Positions 30,277 through 41,432 of a stretch of DNA of 64,000 nucleotides are shown here, piece after piece (position 1 is the first letter of the stretch; each line of letters begins with the position of its first letter). The notes under the pieces were generated by a model, which saw only the letters and a list, made by a program, of their open reading frames with translations, was not told the origin of the DNA and made no database searches. The stretch lies in the NCBI GenBank assembly GCA_949825045.1, contig OX463829.1, forward strand, positions 23,096,715 through 23,160,714, written 5' to 3'. The position numbers and the translations under genes are program-made. Origin of the DNA: Argyresthia goedartella (taxonomy: Eukaryota > Arthropoda > Insecta > Lepidoptera > Argyresthiidae).

Positions 30277-31370
30277 ATGAATATTAAACGATGTGAATTG
30301 CCAGAGAGATTAATTTTATTCACTTGTAGTAGTAGGTGCTGCCGTTGTACATATTTTTTATAGTTATAGACGGACAAGGGGAATCCACTATTCACTTAAC
30401 ACTACAAATAATTTACCTTAGGTGGCTGGCAAGTCCTCGCCCACGCAGTGGCTTTTTGTATGCTTCCTGACCAGCTCGCGGCCGACAGATCGTGGCTTGT
30501 GTTCACAACGCTGTTGACATGATGAATTGTGAACAATTAGAATTCATATACCCGGGTTTCGCCCGTGGCGTTCTTGGACAGCCTTTCGCGAGCCACGTTG
30601 GCGAATTCCTCGTTTACAAAATGGCGGTATGCCCGTAACCTTAAAATCTCACGAACTCCGCACTTACCAGGGCTTCGGGCCAACATTGGCCTAGCCCTTA
30701 AGGCAGGGGCTGACGCCACGTCAACTCGAGGTGAAAGGCGCCCTCTCCGTATTTATATGGCGACGAAATCCTTCGAACTTTCTAGAAGGTGGGTGAACAG
30801 CTTCATCGACTAAAATTCCGAACTCAATTTCCCGGACAAAACAAGGCTTGATTAGTACGAAGTTTACACTACCAAAAATGATATAAATAAACGAATATAC
30901 AGCTCCTTGGACCAGTCATTGATGGAAAACGGCATCAAATTAATAACTATAACTTATTAAGACCCCGATTTTGATACGAAAGAAACCGTACATTTACCAC
31001 AAATAACTGAAGCACGGCAACTCCCAAGCCGCGCGACCTAGCTGGGAGTAGCGGAAGACGGTGACAGCCAAGATGTTTAGATAATACTCCGATTTAATGG
31101 CAAGTAAAACAAACAACTATGTTAGGATGTTCGTTATGAAGTACCGAAAAAAACAGGGCTTCAACCCATTGTCTCCATTTCGTGGTAAGAAGGGCAGCGT
31201 AATCTCTCGGGCGAATTCATCGAAACTTCACTCACAGTTAAGTTCGTTTGATATTATATGAAACTTCTGTGATTCGCTCTTAGAGATAAACTTTATTCAC
31301 TTGTAGATATTTAGACCCCCACGAAATGGTAAAAGGACACAGTGTTTCTTTGTGAATAGACCGTTGAAAT
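30277..31370. other. Unassigned; GC-richer patch at about 30420-30820
   Basis: The patch has overlapping frames on both strands and a 5'-splice-like ctg|gtaagt on the minus strand (about 30663-30671), but no recognisable protein. The words gattaattttattcacttgt (30311) and taaactttattcacttgtag (31285) show a repeat pair on its flanks. Confidence 0.35.
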
Positions 31371-31553
31371 TCAAGATCTGTAGAAACCGCGTTCATTCAG
31401 CCTTTCGAATAGTTTTCTTGGAGCTTGGAGACGTTTCTCTTCTTTCATAAAAGACAAAACGTTTAAAATAACTAGCCGTGCATCACTTTTGAGAGGTTTC
31501 GGCATTTTAATTGCACTTTTCACAATGAAATTAAACGAAAAATACGGGAGCAC
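31371..31553 (-). pseudogene. Possible N-terminal fragment of an IS630/Tc1/mariner-type transposase
   Basis: Within the frame, MPKPLKSDARLVILNVLSFM and KEEKRLQAPRKLFERLNER recall the N-terminal helix-turn-helix region of DD37E/DD41D-like transposases, which continue with VAAATGVS. Here the frame turns to GFYRS and stops, and no DDE part follows. Without a search this is a tentative call. Confidence 0.35.
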
Positions 31554-31974
31554 TCACCTAGACAGAAACTGACAGCGGAATGATGTTTTCGTATCTTATT
31601 ATATGTCTGTGATGGCCGATGACGGGCCGTAGTGAACCCCACCAGCAGCTAACTTGTTATATCGTTTAAGCTGAATAATTGAATATCTGTGCGTAAAACA
31701 CGTGACCTTATTTTAGCAAGCAAGGATGTTCAAAGCGTTGCTTAGTTAGGGTTCTCCGACACACTGTGCCATATCATGATATCATAAAGTAAAATTTTGA
31801 ATGAAAAGAGCTCTGTGGTCTGTTTTACGCTTGCTTCTCACACAGGAGATGCATTTTCGATTCCTGTCCATGTTTATAGTGAAATTTTGTGTATTTGTGT
31901 TTAAAGTAGTCTCTACAACTGAATGTGTAATTAATTTATCTTAAGTACATTATCGGACGTTCAGTGCTTCGGAT
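31554..31974. other. No gene seen
   Basis: AT-rich sequence without recognisable features. Confidence 0.4.
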
Positions 31975-32135
31975 GACACGTTAATCTGTAAGTCCCGGCT
32001 ACTATCGCTACGTGATAGTGGTCGTAATACTCCTCCATCAACCCGCACTGAGCCAGCGTGGTTAAGTATGGCTTAATCTTACTCGTATACGAGTAAAGGC
32101 CTGTGCCCCTCGGATGGGAAATTTATGGGCTACAT
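31975..32135 (+). repeat. RTE-type LINE 3' fragment
   Basis: The text gtggtcgtaatactcctcca, caacccgcactgagccagcg, cgtatacgagtaaaggcctg is the 3' end style of moth RTE LINEs. A reverse copy is at 2785-2900. Confidence 0.55.
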
Positions 32136-33024
32136 TTATTATTTTATTAATATAAAGTAAAATTACCATTCTCGCAACAGTCAGGAATAGAGATGTTTTT
32201 TGTCTTTGCAATTTCTGCCTTATTTTCATCGTCATTAAGCGAAATTACCGATCCTATTGTGCGGAAAAAATGAAATCTCGAAAAATGTGTTTTCTCAGAC
32301 ATCAAGATCGATTTTTCACTCCTCACTCAAACTCAAACTCAACAGCTCCGAACTCAAAACTTATATATGTATAAGTATCCCTTGTTTTAGTATAGGTGAC
32401 ACGGCCTTCTTCTGTCACTCCGTTTGGGAAAGTCGCGAGTGATAAGTTTAAGTTGCGTCGACTCACAGGACAGGAGCTGTGAGTCGCCGCGAATTATCAA
32501 ATCTTTATCGCGTCTTTAAAGTTAATGGTCCTTTTCATAGTACCGTCGGTCAAAAAGACTAAAAAAAAAATTTAAAAAATTTCTAGAAAGTTATAAATTG
32601 GTACAAATGCTGTCTTTATGGGAAAACGTATTTTCTTAGAAGCTATGCTAACACTCATTTCGTTTTCAACAGCTCTTCGCGATGACGACTTTGATGGATG
32701 AGACATGATCGTGGAAGAAAAAGAGGAGTTAAAACTTAGTTTGTGATGATTATTAGGCTTAAGGATAAATTAATTCTCGATCTCGATATTATGTGCAATT
32801 ATTTATATAAGAAGTAGAGAATGCTTATGTTGGTCAAGACTGATTATCACATTAAAAGACTCATAAAACTAAATAATTATTAAAATAATAATTATTATTA
32901 ATATTATTACTACATTTTATGTTAATATTAAAATAATATGATTATTTTATGTTAGGACGACGTGACGATGTTGACGACGGACTGAGAAATTTACAACAAA
33001 CAGTTTGCTCCCTTCTCTACAGGG
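32136..33024. other. No gene seen; AT-rich tract at 32870-32945
   Basis: A simple AAT/ATT-rich tract lies at 32870-32945. Otherwise it is unassigned. Confidence 0.4.
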
Positions 33025-33720
33025 TTTAAGAGAAAGGTGTGGTAATATTTTAAGGAGTTGTTATGGACATCATTCTGAACCACTTCCACTGCGAAACAGA
33101 TTTGATCGGTTCAACTCAGCTGATCACCCGGTCCTTAATGTACGGAGGAGTGAAAAATCTGCTTGCTCTGATCAAATCGGTTTCACAGTGAAAGTTGTTT
33201 ATCCCTGGCAACCATTTAAAATATGACTGTACATTTCTCTTACATCCTTTATAGTGTGTAACAGAAAAGTGTTGTAATATTCTAGGGAGTTGCGGACTTC
33301 ATTCAGAACAACTTTCACTATGAACCGATTTAATAAAACCAGCTTAATTTCAATTCTCCATGCTAACCGTTCGTCTGTAGGGCCCAAAGACATGTCAAAC
33401 ATAAAGCGGTGGTTTTTGCCTAGTTTAGCAGTGACGCTTTTGAAATTAATGTGATAGTGATTATAGGTTACCAGTATTCCATATCTTCGAAAGTCTAGTC
33501 TAGATCTCCGAGTAAAATGGTGGGTATTTCTTTGTAGAGTCAGCACAATACTCCTATTATATGCCTTATGTTTAACGGTGAAGTGAACTCATGTGACGAG
33601 TGGTACGGTCGTTAGAGTGCTGACAGTAAAAGTTGTTCACAATGACGTGCCTAATAACCTCTTAAAATATGACTGCAACTTTCATTCACACCCTGTGCAT
33701 CCAATCACAGTTGGCTGAGA
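33025..33720. repeat. Degenerate internal repeats
   Basis: Related blocks recur: ggtaatattttaaggagttg (33041) and taatattctagggagttgcg (33276), and atttaaaatatgactgtaca (33211) and cttaaaatatgactgcaact (33661). The order and diverged state suggest an old repeat family. No coding function is seen. Confidence 0.45.
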
Positions 33721-33858
33721 AAGTTCGCCGGCATCACATCGCAGCTGAACATTGAACGGCGATATCGAATTCACGCCGAAGTTATCCAACAAGCTGTGTG
33801 TGCCACGGTTTATGTTGATACCTACCCCCAAATCACCCCATACGACATCGTATGTGTC

Positions 33859-34197
33859 TGTGGCAGGCAAATTGTATGATTCCGCATTTTATAAACGGCG
33901 TCGTCCTTTTACAAACGCGCGCTGCTATGTAATATGCCGAAGGCAATTTGACAAATTGAAATTAAAATAGCAAATTATCAAGGCAAAACACTGCGTTAGC
34001 TTAGGTGAAGGGTAAAGGAGGTGAGCGAAGCGAAGCCCCCTTTATCCTTCGTGTTAGGTTGAACATATAAGAACAACAATAAATGCTTAAAACATAAAGG
34101 AGTGTCAATTTGCCTTCGGCATATTACATAGCAGCGCGCGTTTGTAAACGGACGACGCCGTTGGTAAAATGCGGAATCAAACAAATTGCCTGCGACA
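33859..34197. mobile_element. MITE family 4 (tip TGTCGCAGGCAA) with the shared core
   Basis: The terminal inverted repeats are about 95 bp and close to identical: tgattccgcattttataaac, ggcgtcgtcc, acaaacgcgcgctgctatgt and tatgccgaaggcaa appear inverted on the right. A probable 4-bp duplication TGTC lies at 33855-33858 and 34198-34201. The core is at 33979-34100 in plus orientation, with its hairpin at 34007-34050. Confidence 0.88.
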
Positions 34198-34322
34198 TGT
34201 CTACCATGAAAATTGTATTAGGGTTTGTTGTGTAAGCCCTGTGTGGTAGTTTCAACTAAGAGGTAACAATTTAAATTCTTTTCTTAGTATTTTTAACCAC
34301 TATGAAATACTTTATACATAAA

Positions 34323-34709
34323 TGTCACCGTAAGATAGTCAAAACCGTCAGTTGATTAACTAACGGTTGTTTTCTCGTAAGTTGGTCAGATCGACAGATA
34401 GTAACTGTAGCGTACTGCGTACTATATGACGCGGTAGTTGATTAACTAACGGTTAAAACCGTTGAATAGTAAACTGGTTTAAAGTTGAACTGCAAACGAA
34501 ATGTCAGAGCAAACACTGCGGTAGCTTAGTTGAAGACTAGAGAGGGCGAGCGCAGCGAAGCTCCCGAATAGTCTTCGTGTTAGGTTAACATGTAAGAACA
34601 AAAGAAACGTAAATTCTAAACCCTGTCGGTCTGGTTTACTATCTGTCGATAGTTGATCAACTACCGCGTTAGTTGATAAACTGACGGTTTTGACAATCAT
34701 CCGGTGACA
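34323..34709. mobile_element. MITE family 2 (tip TGTCACCG) with the shared core
   Basis: The ends TGTCACCGTAAGATAGTCAA and ttgacaatcatccggtgaca are inverted repeats. The inner arms hold gttgattaactaacgg and its near complement. The core is at 34505-34600, with the hairpin at 34532-34576 (stem GAAGACTA/TAGTCTTC). It is the uninterrupted partner of 17050-18125. Confidence 0.88.
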
Positions 34710-34739
34710 TATACAACACAAAAACAAACAGAAACCATC

Positions 34740-34995
34740 TTGGAAAACAAACATTTACATATAGGCACATACATTGCTTCTGGCCACACACTAATCCTAG
34801 TGTGGGGCTGTTTCTGTTTCCCACGATACAGGGTTTCCACCCTGTGTCGTGGGAACCAGAAACAGCGACGTTACACAGTTATAAACATCCAAGACCATCC
34901 AAGGTTTTTTTCTGTATCCCCAGCCGGGGTTCGAACCCGGGACTTCTCGCATGGTAGGCAGAGCCACAACCGCAGCGCCACAGAGGTAGTAAGTA
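34740..34995 (-). repeat. SINE S2 with an internal inverted duplication
   Basis: The head and B box lie at 34920-34985 in reverse (gggttcgaacccgggac). The body segment tttctgtttcccacgataca occurs inverted next to itself: 34808-34834 against 34839-34865 with a 4-bp spacer and two mismatches. Confidence 0.8.
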
Positions 34996-36224
34996 AGTAT
35001 GAAATATGTTAGTACAAATATTTGTCGTAGGATAAAAAATATATATTTGTATAATGATAACTCAATCTACAAACATTACTACAGTTATGTTCTGCAGTGC
35101 TTGTTTCATAACATGCAGGCAACCCTACATTATTCTACTTTTTTTAAAATATCCCATTTGATTCCCCAGCACTTAGACCTTCATTTATTAAACTTCCTGG
35201 CCAGCTCAGTAAAACGAGGAAACTGTGGCGGACAGTCGCAGAAAAACTAAAAAGATTCAGCGAAGAAATGCATCCTTCCGCTTGTTTGTTTTCGAACTAA
35301 ACGCTGATGAATGAAGTTGTTTCCTCTCCTACGGGGCAGTTTGTTGCAGTTTACCTCAAGTTAATATTATTTGTGGCAGACGGGTGGAGGCAAGAACAGT
35401 TTTCACCAAAATATGCTCTAATATATACTTTTAGTTCTGCGCTAATGTTGATTTTATTTGGCCTGGCGTCGTCGCAACTTCCTTTGACAAAAGCAAAGTC
35501 TGATTGCACTAGCAACTGAGAAAGTAGTTCAGAATAACTATGAAAAAAATATTTATAGTTTAACACAAAAAATGACATATTTAGTTTGAAATTTGGTTGA
35601 CTCGTTTCCTTGTTGAACTGTGCTTTATACTAAGAACCATCGAAGGGAAGCCTATTACCGTAACACGGCGCTCATTGGAATTAAAGGGGCTAATCGGAAC
35701 ATATTTTTACTCCTAGCAATAGTAGTTAATAAGCCCCGTTTTACCGGTACCATTTATAGAAAACCGCATTCGTTTGAGCGCTAGAGTGCCCCAGACAGAT
35801 ACACAAAAACACACAGACAGACACTTTAAACTTACAACACCACTCTTTTTCCCGGAGGTTTAAAAAAATCAGTTGAATACGACAGTATGGCTACAACTTG
35901 CTGTTACATCATGTATGAAATAAACGAACCCAGCTTGTGGTCACTTAAAATTTCCGACACAATACAAGTGCTACGTCACGAGACTAACTCGCAAAACTCT
36001 CGTATGTTTCACAACTTTTATTACTGCTACCTACATAACTGAATAGGAAATGAGCTTATATTTTACAATCCTGCCTTTCCTTCCGTTTGCTGTGTTTTCA
36101 GGATACATTTTGTAGTTTCAGCTTTTACATTACAAATGGAATGTAGTAAAGTGTTTTGTTCGCAAATTGTATTTAGGTCAGCCATATTCGCATGCTGGTA
36201 CCTCGAATGTAAAGCGTATTGATG
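34996..36224. other. No gene seen; one MITE-like fragment
   Basis: At about 35665-35745 the text cattggaattaaaggggcta resembles the small MITE at 45832. The remainder is unassigned. Confidence 0.4.
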
Positions 36225-36460
36225 TAATTAGGGTTCCGTACCGGAGGGTGCCAAACGGGAACCTTTTCCTGAGCCTCCGCTGTCCCTATGTCCGTCTGTC
36301 CGTCCGCCAGCGTGCTGTTGCCACTTCAGCAACAAATGATAAACTACACGAAATTTCATAAGAGAGAGTTTTAATACCCCCGCGATATATCAAACCTTTA
36401 AAAACCATGATTCAAATAAGATCGTAGATTTCGAAGCTTACCACATGGTTGTGGTGCGGC
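36225..36460 (+). repeat. CCGT-core dispersed repeat, partial
   Basis: It shows gggttccgtaccggagggtg, then tccgtctgtccgtccg, and gcgatatatcaaac as in the copy at 37005. Confidence 0.7.
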
Positions 36461-36559
36461 AATTGGTTTGATACCGGTTTTGCAAGAATAGCATAGCTCA
36501 ATCTCAAACTCAAATCATCGTCATCATCTTCAAACACAAAAAATAACATAACATTTCCA

Positions 36560-36610
36560 AAAAGGCAATACATTGCTTCTGGACCCACACTAGGAGACAT
36601 TGTGTCATGG
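36560..36610 (-). repeat. SINE S2 3' fragment
   Basis: The text aggcaatacattgcttctgg and cacactaggagacattgtgt is the tail of an S2 SINE in reverse. Confidence 0.5.
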
Positions 36611-37004
36611 GGAAAAGAAACATGTAAAAGTTCAAGACCTGGTTTATTTTTCCAAATACACATAGTTATTTTTTCCTCGTCCAAGAAAATATAACTGGCT
36701 AGCAGCGGGATGTCTGAAAACATCTAGCCGCTACATATCTCAGCAGCATTACAGTGTGGCACTTTGTAAACACTGACCTCCTTATTCATAAAACTTATCA
36801 AACCTATGATAGCTAAAATGTGCTGTGTCCGTTTCTCACAAACACAAATTTAAGTGACAGACAAAGACAGATGAATTATAACGGCATTATCGTTAAAAAA
36901 CACTAAGCACAAAGTGTATGAATGAGGCGGAAGTGTAAGAAGTTTTCAGCATTATGTAACACAAAACTATTCTGAATACTGAATCTGTAAGATAATTGAA
37001 TTGT

Positions 37005-37450
37005 TAGTCTTCCGTACCCTAAGTGTTCCAAACGGGACCCTAGACTAAGCCTCGACTGTCCGTCCGTCCGTCCGTCCGTCAGCGGGCTGTATCACATGAA
37101 CAGTAACATGTGTAGAGAGTTGAAACTTTCACAGAATGAGTATTTCTGTTACCGCTGAAATTAACTACACGAGATTTTTTTTTAATTAAAGGGGGTCACC
37201 ATACAAGAGACGCACACCCCCTGCGATATATCAAGCCACATCATAATTCAAATATGATCGTAAATTTCGCGGTTTATCACATGGTTTGATATCGGTGCCG
37301 CAATCATAGGGTACAGGGTTCGAATCCACGTTCGATCATAATATTTTTCTCTTTCTGTTTTATTATTTTAGTGGTTAAGTTTTCTTGTATCTTACTACGG
37401 AACCCTTCGTCTGCGCGTCCGACTCGCTCTTGGCCGATTTTTATTTTTGT
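37005..37450 (+). repeat. CCGT-core dispersed repeat, most complete copy
   Basis: In order: cttccgtaccctaagtgttc, gtccgtccgtccgtccgtc, gcgggctgtatc, agagagttgaaactttcaca, cgatatatcaagcc, and a tail gaacccttcgtctgcgcgt followed by cttggccgattttt. It is non-coding and of unknown class. It shows the uninterrupted form of the gypsy insertion site. Confidence 0.8.
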
Positions 37451-38211
37451 ATGTAACTAATATCAGTAAATTTATAGTAAATATGTGCAAATGTAAGTAT
37501 CCCCTTACGGCACGAACTCGAATGAACCTTCACATTATGAACTCATATCACGTAATACGTTATGTTATTCGTATTTATAGCTCGTTCTATTTTAAGATTA
37601 GGCCAACTTTTATTTCAGGGTTATTAAGCAATTTCGTCCCCACGGGCGCACACTGAATGTTAATAAAAAACTTTTTGTTATCAAATCATGAAAAATTCTT
37701 CCATTTCCTCTGTTTGATGTCGTTTTGCAGAGGATCCTAAGGAAAGTGTTAGTATTCCTACAATCCTTTGACAGTCGCACTGTAGATCCAGCTATAGCTA
37801 TATATGAATACCAAATTTCAAAGACTACGCACAAAGTTCACAATTCGTATAAATTTTGAATAATTCCTTCTCAGCTATTATAAGTACACATTCTTGTGTT
37901 GAATTACTGGCTATAGATGAGTATTTATTTGCACCGGTGATCCTGCCAACACCGTGTGCAAAACTGGTCTTCTACACAAATACAGCAACCTTCTCGATGT
38001 TTTCAATGACTCAATAGGCCAACTGAAACGCCTAATATTACCACTCTCCCAACTTTGTTAAATCTAAATTTATAATCCCAACTTTTCGAACTTGGGGTCC
38101 GATCAAGACCCAGTTGTCACTTCATAGAGCAAGTGGTGGTTACTTGTAATTAACTCAGCAACCCTGTATCCTTGAGGAAGCATATTTGTAATTAGTGTAT
38201 GTGTCGCAGTT
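37451..38211. other. No gene seen
   Basis: AT-rich, unassigned. Confidence 0.4.
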
Positions 38212-38662
38212 GGTTGGTTAAATCAAACACTTAATACCGACGTTTAACCAAGTCAATCAAATTCAAAACATGTATATTTTGATTTAAATAAAGCATCTCG
38301 TCGAAAACGTTTAACAATCTGTCTTACCGAAAACCGGCTTGTTGGAAAACAAGATGGCGTCACGACAACAGCTGATTTGCACAGCTTATATCAGGGCAAA
38401 ACATTGCGGTAGCTTAGGTGAAAGGTAAAGGGGGTGAGCGAAGCGAAGAACAAGAAAAAATACTTAAAACATAAACTTAAGGACACATAATAAATATTTA
38501 TGTTGTGTATGTCTTGTTGCCTAGGAACGTTTAGACAACTCGTTAAACATTTCGTTCACTTACTTGTCTGACGGAATTTTAGTGACTTGGTTAACCGTCG
38601 GTATTTAATTGACGGTCTAAGGGAGTTAGTTAAATGTCTGATTTAACCAACTAACTGCTACA
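38212..38662. mobile_element. MITE family 1 with a core missing half of its hairpin
   Basis: The tips TGTCGCAGTTGGTTGGTTAA and ...ccaactaactgctaca are inverted. The left arm lacks part of the repeat seen in the 18713 copy. The core (38392-38490) runs gcggtagcttaggtgaaagg and ggggtgagcgaagcgaag, then jumps straight to aacaagaaaaaatactt, so the right hairpin arm is deleted. Confidence 0.85.
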
Positions 38663-39960
38663 TATAAATTGTTAGTAGACCTAAATAAAATAAATAAATA
38701 CACTCTCACGTAACTGAGACACACAACTATAGTTCAGTGGTGAAATGCGTTTAATCTTTAACAGACATAAATATGTCAGAATTAGCATATTCTCGCCACA
38801 CAGAGCCTCTGCGGTCTTTAAATAAATAAGTACGTGGACATTTTTAATCTGAAGGGCTGTAGGGGCCTGGGCTTTGTTTCACAATTAGTCAGGAGACAAA
38901 CACGACATTTTGGATTAGCCAGATTAGCGGGTTCACAGAATTGCCGGTCAAAATCTCAACACTTTTTTCAGAGTTTCTTTAAAGCGAAACATACTTTGGC
39001 AATTTGAGTTTAAATTTGCTAGAAAAATAAACTACAAGTATGTGCAATATTATAGCAGAAAGCGCAATTTTGTTAAGGCTCGCAATATTTTTTAACTAGT
39101 AGGTATGCTTGTTACGCATTTAATTTTACTTAAATGTACTCAAGATTAACATTGTTTGACGAAAAGGTCCAGCATTTTTTAAGCTTGTGCAAAACACTTC
39201 ATCATAGATTATAAGCTGACTAAGGCGTTCTATTTATATAATGATATAAGAACCTTTTTACCCTTATCTTTGCAAATAAATTTGTTATTTCTAACAGTAG
39301 CTATTTCGACAGATGGCGTTAGTAGTATGTTAGCAGTGCAGTTTATACAAGATTATCTTTTATTTTTTGAGTATATATCGATAAGATTGAAATCATCGTG
39401 GTGGCAACTAGACACAAACTGAAATCAGTATGTCAAGGCTCAATTCTATAGGTGTAATAGATACTTCATAAATGGTACCAAACCTGGCCTGGTGGTGGGC
39501 TCGCTCTAAAAATAATTACTTTTCCTAAATCATAAATTCATAACATGTAACTAACAGAAGGTAAAAGCCACCACACTATCCGTTGTAACGATGATCTGAC
39601 TGGTGTTTTTGGTGCTGAAGTAGTTGGTGCATGTGTTGGTACATGATCAGTTAACAAAAGACTATATATGTGTCATTAGTTTACTTACCGTAGATTTGCT
39701 TATGCTAGTTATATGCGTTTACCTGTACTATTCAATCGCATTTTATGTACTACCGTATTCCAAAATTGATCTCAATTCTTACTGCTTCTCTGCAAAATAC
39801 TTATCCAATACTGTCAAGAGCACTATATTGAATCTATCACAACTCACATACTACTACATATTTGTAGAATGATGTGGTCCAACGACAAAGTACTGAGTCA
39901 AGAAATTGATAGTGTTGAACCATTCCAATCGAAAGCAGAGTATGGCAGAAGATTGTTGTA
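38663..39960. other. No gene seen
   Basis: AT-rich, with short frames lacking recognisable motifs. Confidence 0.4.
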
Positions 39961-39962
39961 AC

Positions 39963-40010
39963 TATTTAAAAATTCAAAATTCAAAATTCAAAAAGAGTTT
40001 ATTTCCATAA
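39963..40010 (-). repeat. 3' tail of a minus-strand LINE
   Basis: The plus text aaaattcaaaattcaaaatt followed by gagtttatttcc is, in reverse, AATAAA-like sequence with a TTGAATTT repeat tail, as in CR1-group LINEs. Confidence 0.45.
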
Positions 40011-40132
40011 GAAACACATAGGTAACATTTGGAGAAAGTCAAATCTTAAACTAACACATGTATAAAATATATAATATATAAAACTGGAAAATACTGACTT
40101 ACTTATTTTATATTTGAACATACGAAGTATTA

Positions 40133-40570
40133 GTGAGAATTTTAATGATTTTTTGGTATTTCAAAAACACTTGGCTGTCTGCAGATGTAATTGTTATGTC
40201 CGAGTGTTGGTTGCATACCAAATCATATAGCGATAGAAGTATTGATGGTTATACACTATACAAATCCACAATACATAAGCAAAGGAGCGACGGCGTTATA
40301 ATTTATGCCAAGAACAGCCTAAACGTAAGGGTAAAGGAACTAAACATATCAAACTCAAACGCTCTATTGTTATCGATCGACACTCACATTGCAATCTTAG
40401 CTATGTATAGATCGCCATCAACATCTGCAGATGATAGCTTCATTGATTCACTGAATGGGGAACTCCAGCTAGTAAAAGACTTTAGAAATATTTTCCTAAT
40501 TGGTGATATCAATGTGAACATTGCTCTTGGAATCGACGATGACGAGGAAGACACCACAGCTATGAAATAG
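40133..40570 (+). pseudogene. LINE endonuclease domain, partial
   Basis: It reads VIVMSECWL, DGYTLYKSTIHKQRSDGVII, AILAMYRSPS and NIFLIGDINVNI, corresponding to the APE-type endonuclease motifs (E, the R/GGG region degenerate, GDxN). The N-terminal QSI block is missing or out of frame. After a stop the sequence continues in other phases (SRIPTRLSAS, then SLIMHKF-like text). Confidence 0.7.
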
Positions 40571-41432
40571 GAAGGCATGCTGGCTAATAATCATATGTTT
40601 CCCACATCTCGCATTCCCACTAGATTATCGGCGTCCCAACCAGATTTTCAATATTACTGTAGACAGCGACGTCACTGATCATGCACAAATTCTTTGTCAA
40701 ATAAAGTTTCCTCAGCGATCACACAAAAAGCAACAAAAAACTACTATTAGAACAATTAATTATGATAACGTAACAAAGACGCTACAAGGCTACGATTGGC
40801 TTTCAGTTACACAAATTACCGACGTTAACGAAGCAACATCAAAATTTATAAATGTACTTCAAAAAATAATAGAAAATAATACCGAAACAAAAACACAGTC
40901 ACATAAATACGAAATTGGAAAACCGTGGATTACTAAAGCGCTGGTCAAATCAATTATAAAAAGAGATTTGATGCACAAAGATGCCCGTAAATACAAACAC
41001 AATACAGAACTTAAAAATCAAAATATAAACGTTACAGAAACACATGTAAATTAGCAACAAATAAAGCCCGAGAACTATACTATGGTCAAAAACTTTCAAA
41101 ATTTGCCGTTGATCATAGAAAAACATGGTCTATTATAAAAGAAGCAGCAGACATTAAGACAACAAAAACGACATCAGCAAACGCTCTTTTATCAACAAAC
41201 CCTCCTGATGATGTTAATAAGATAAATGAATACTTCATAAATGTAGGGGAAAATTTAGCTAATAAAATACTGGAAAGACTACAGACCGATGGGGAATCGT
41301 TAATTAGAACAAATAATCAATTTAAATCATCTGTTGATTCACTCTTTCTTACTTCGGTTGATACCAAAGAAATTTCACAGGTAATCAGTTCGCTCAAAAG
41401 TACAAAATCTGCAAGATGGGATAATATACCCA

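Noticed and set aside
30537..30813. Possible host exon with a gtaagt donor-like site in a GC-richer patch
   Set aside because: Frames exist on both strands, no protein family is recognisable and no acceptor or second exon could be paired.
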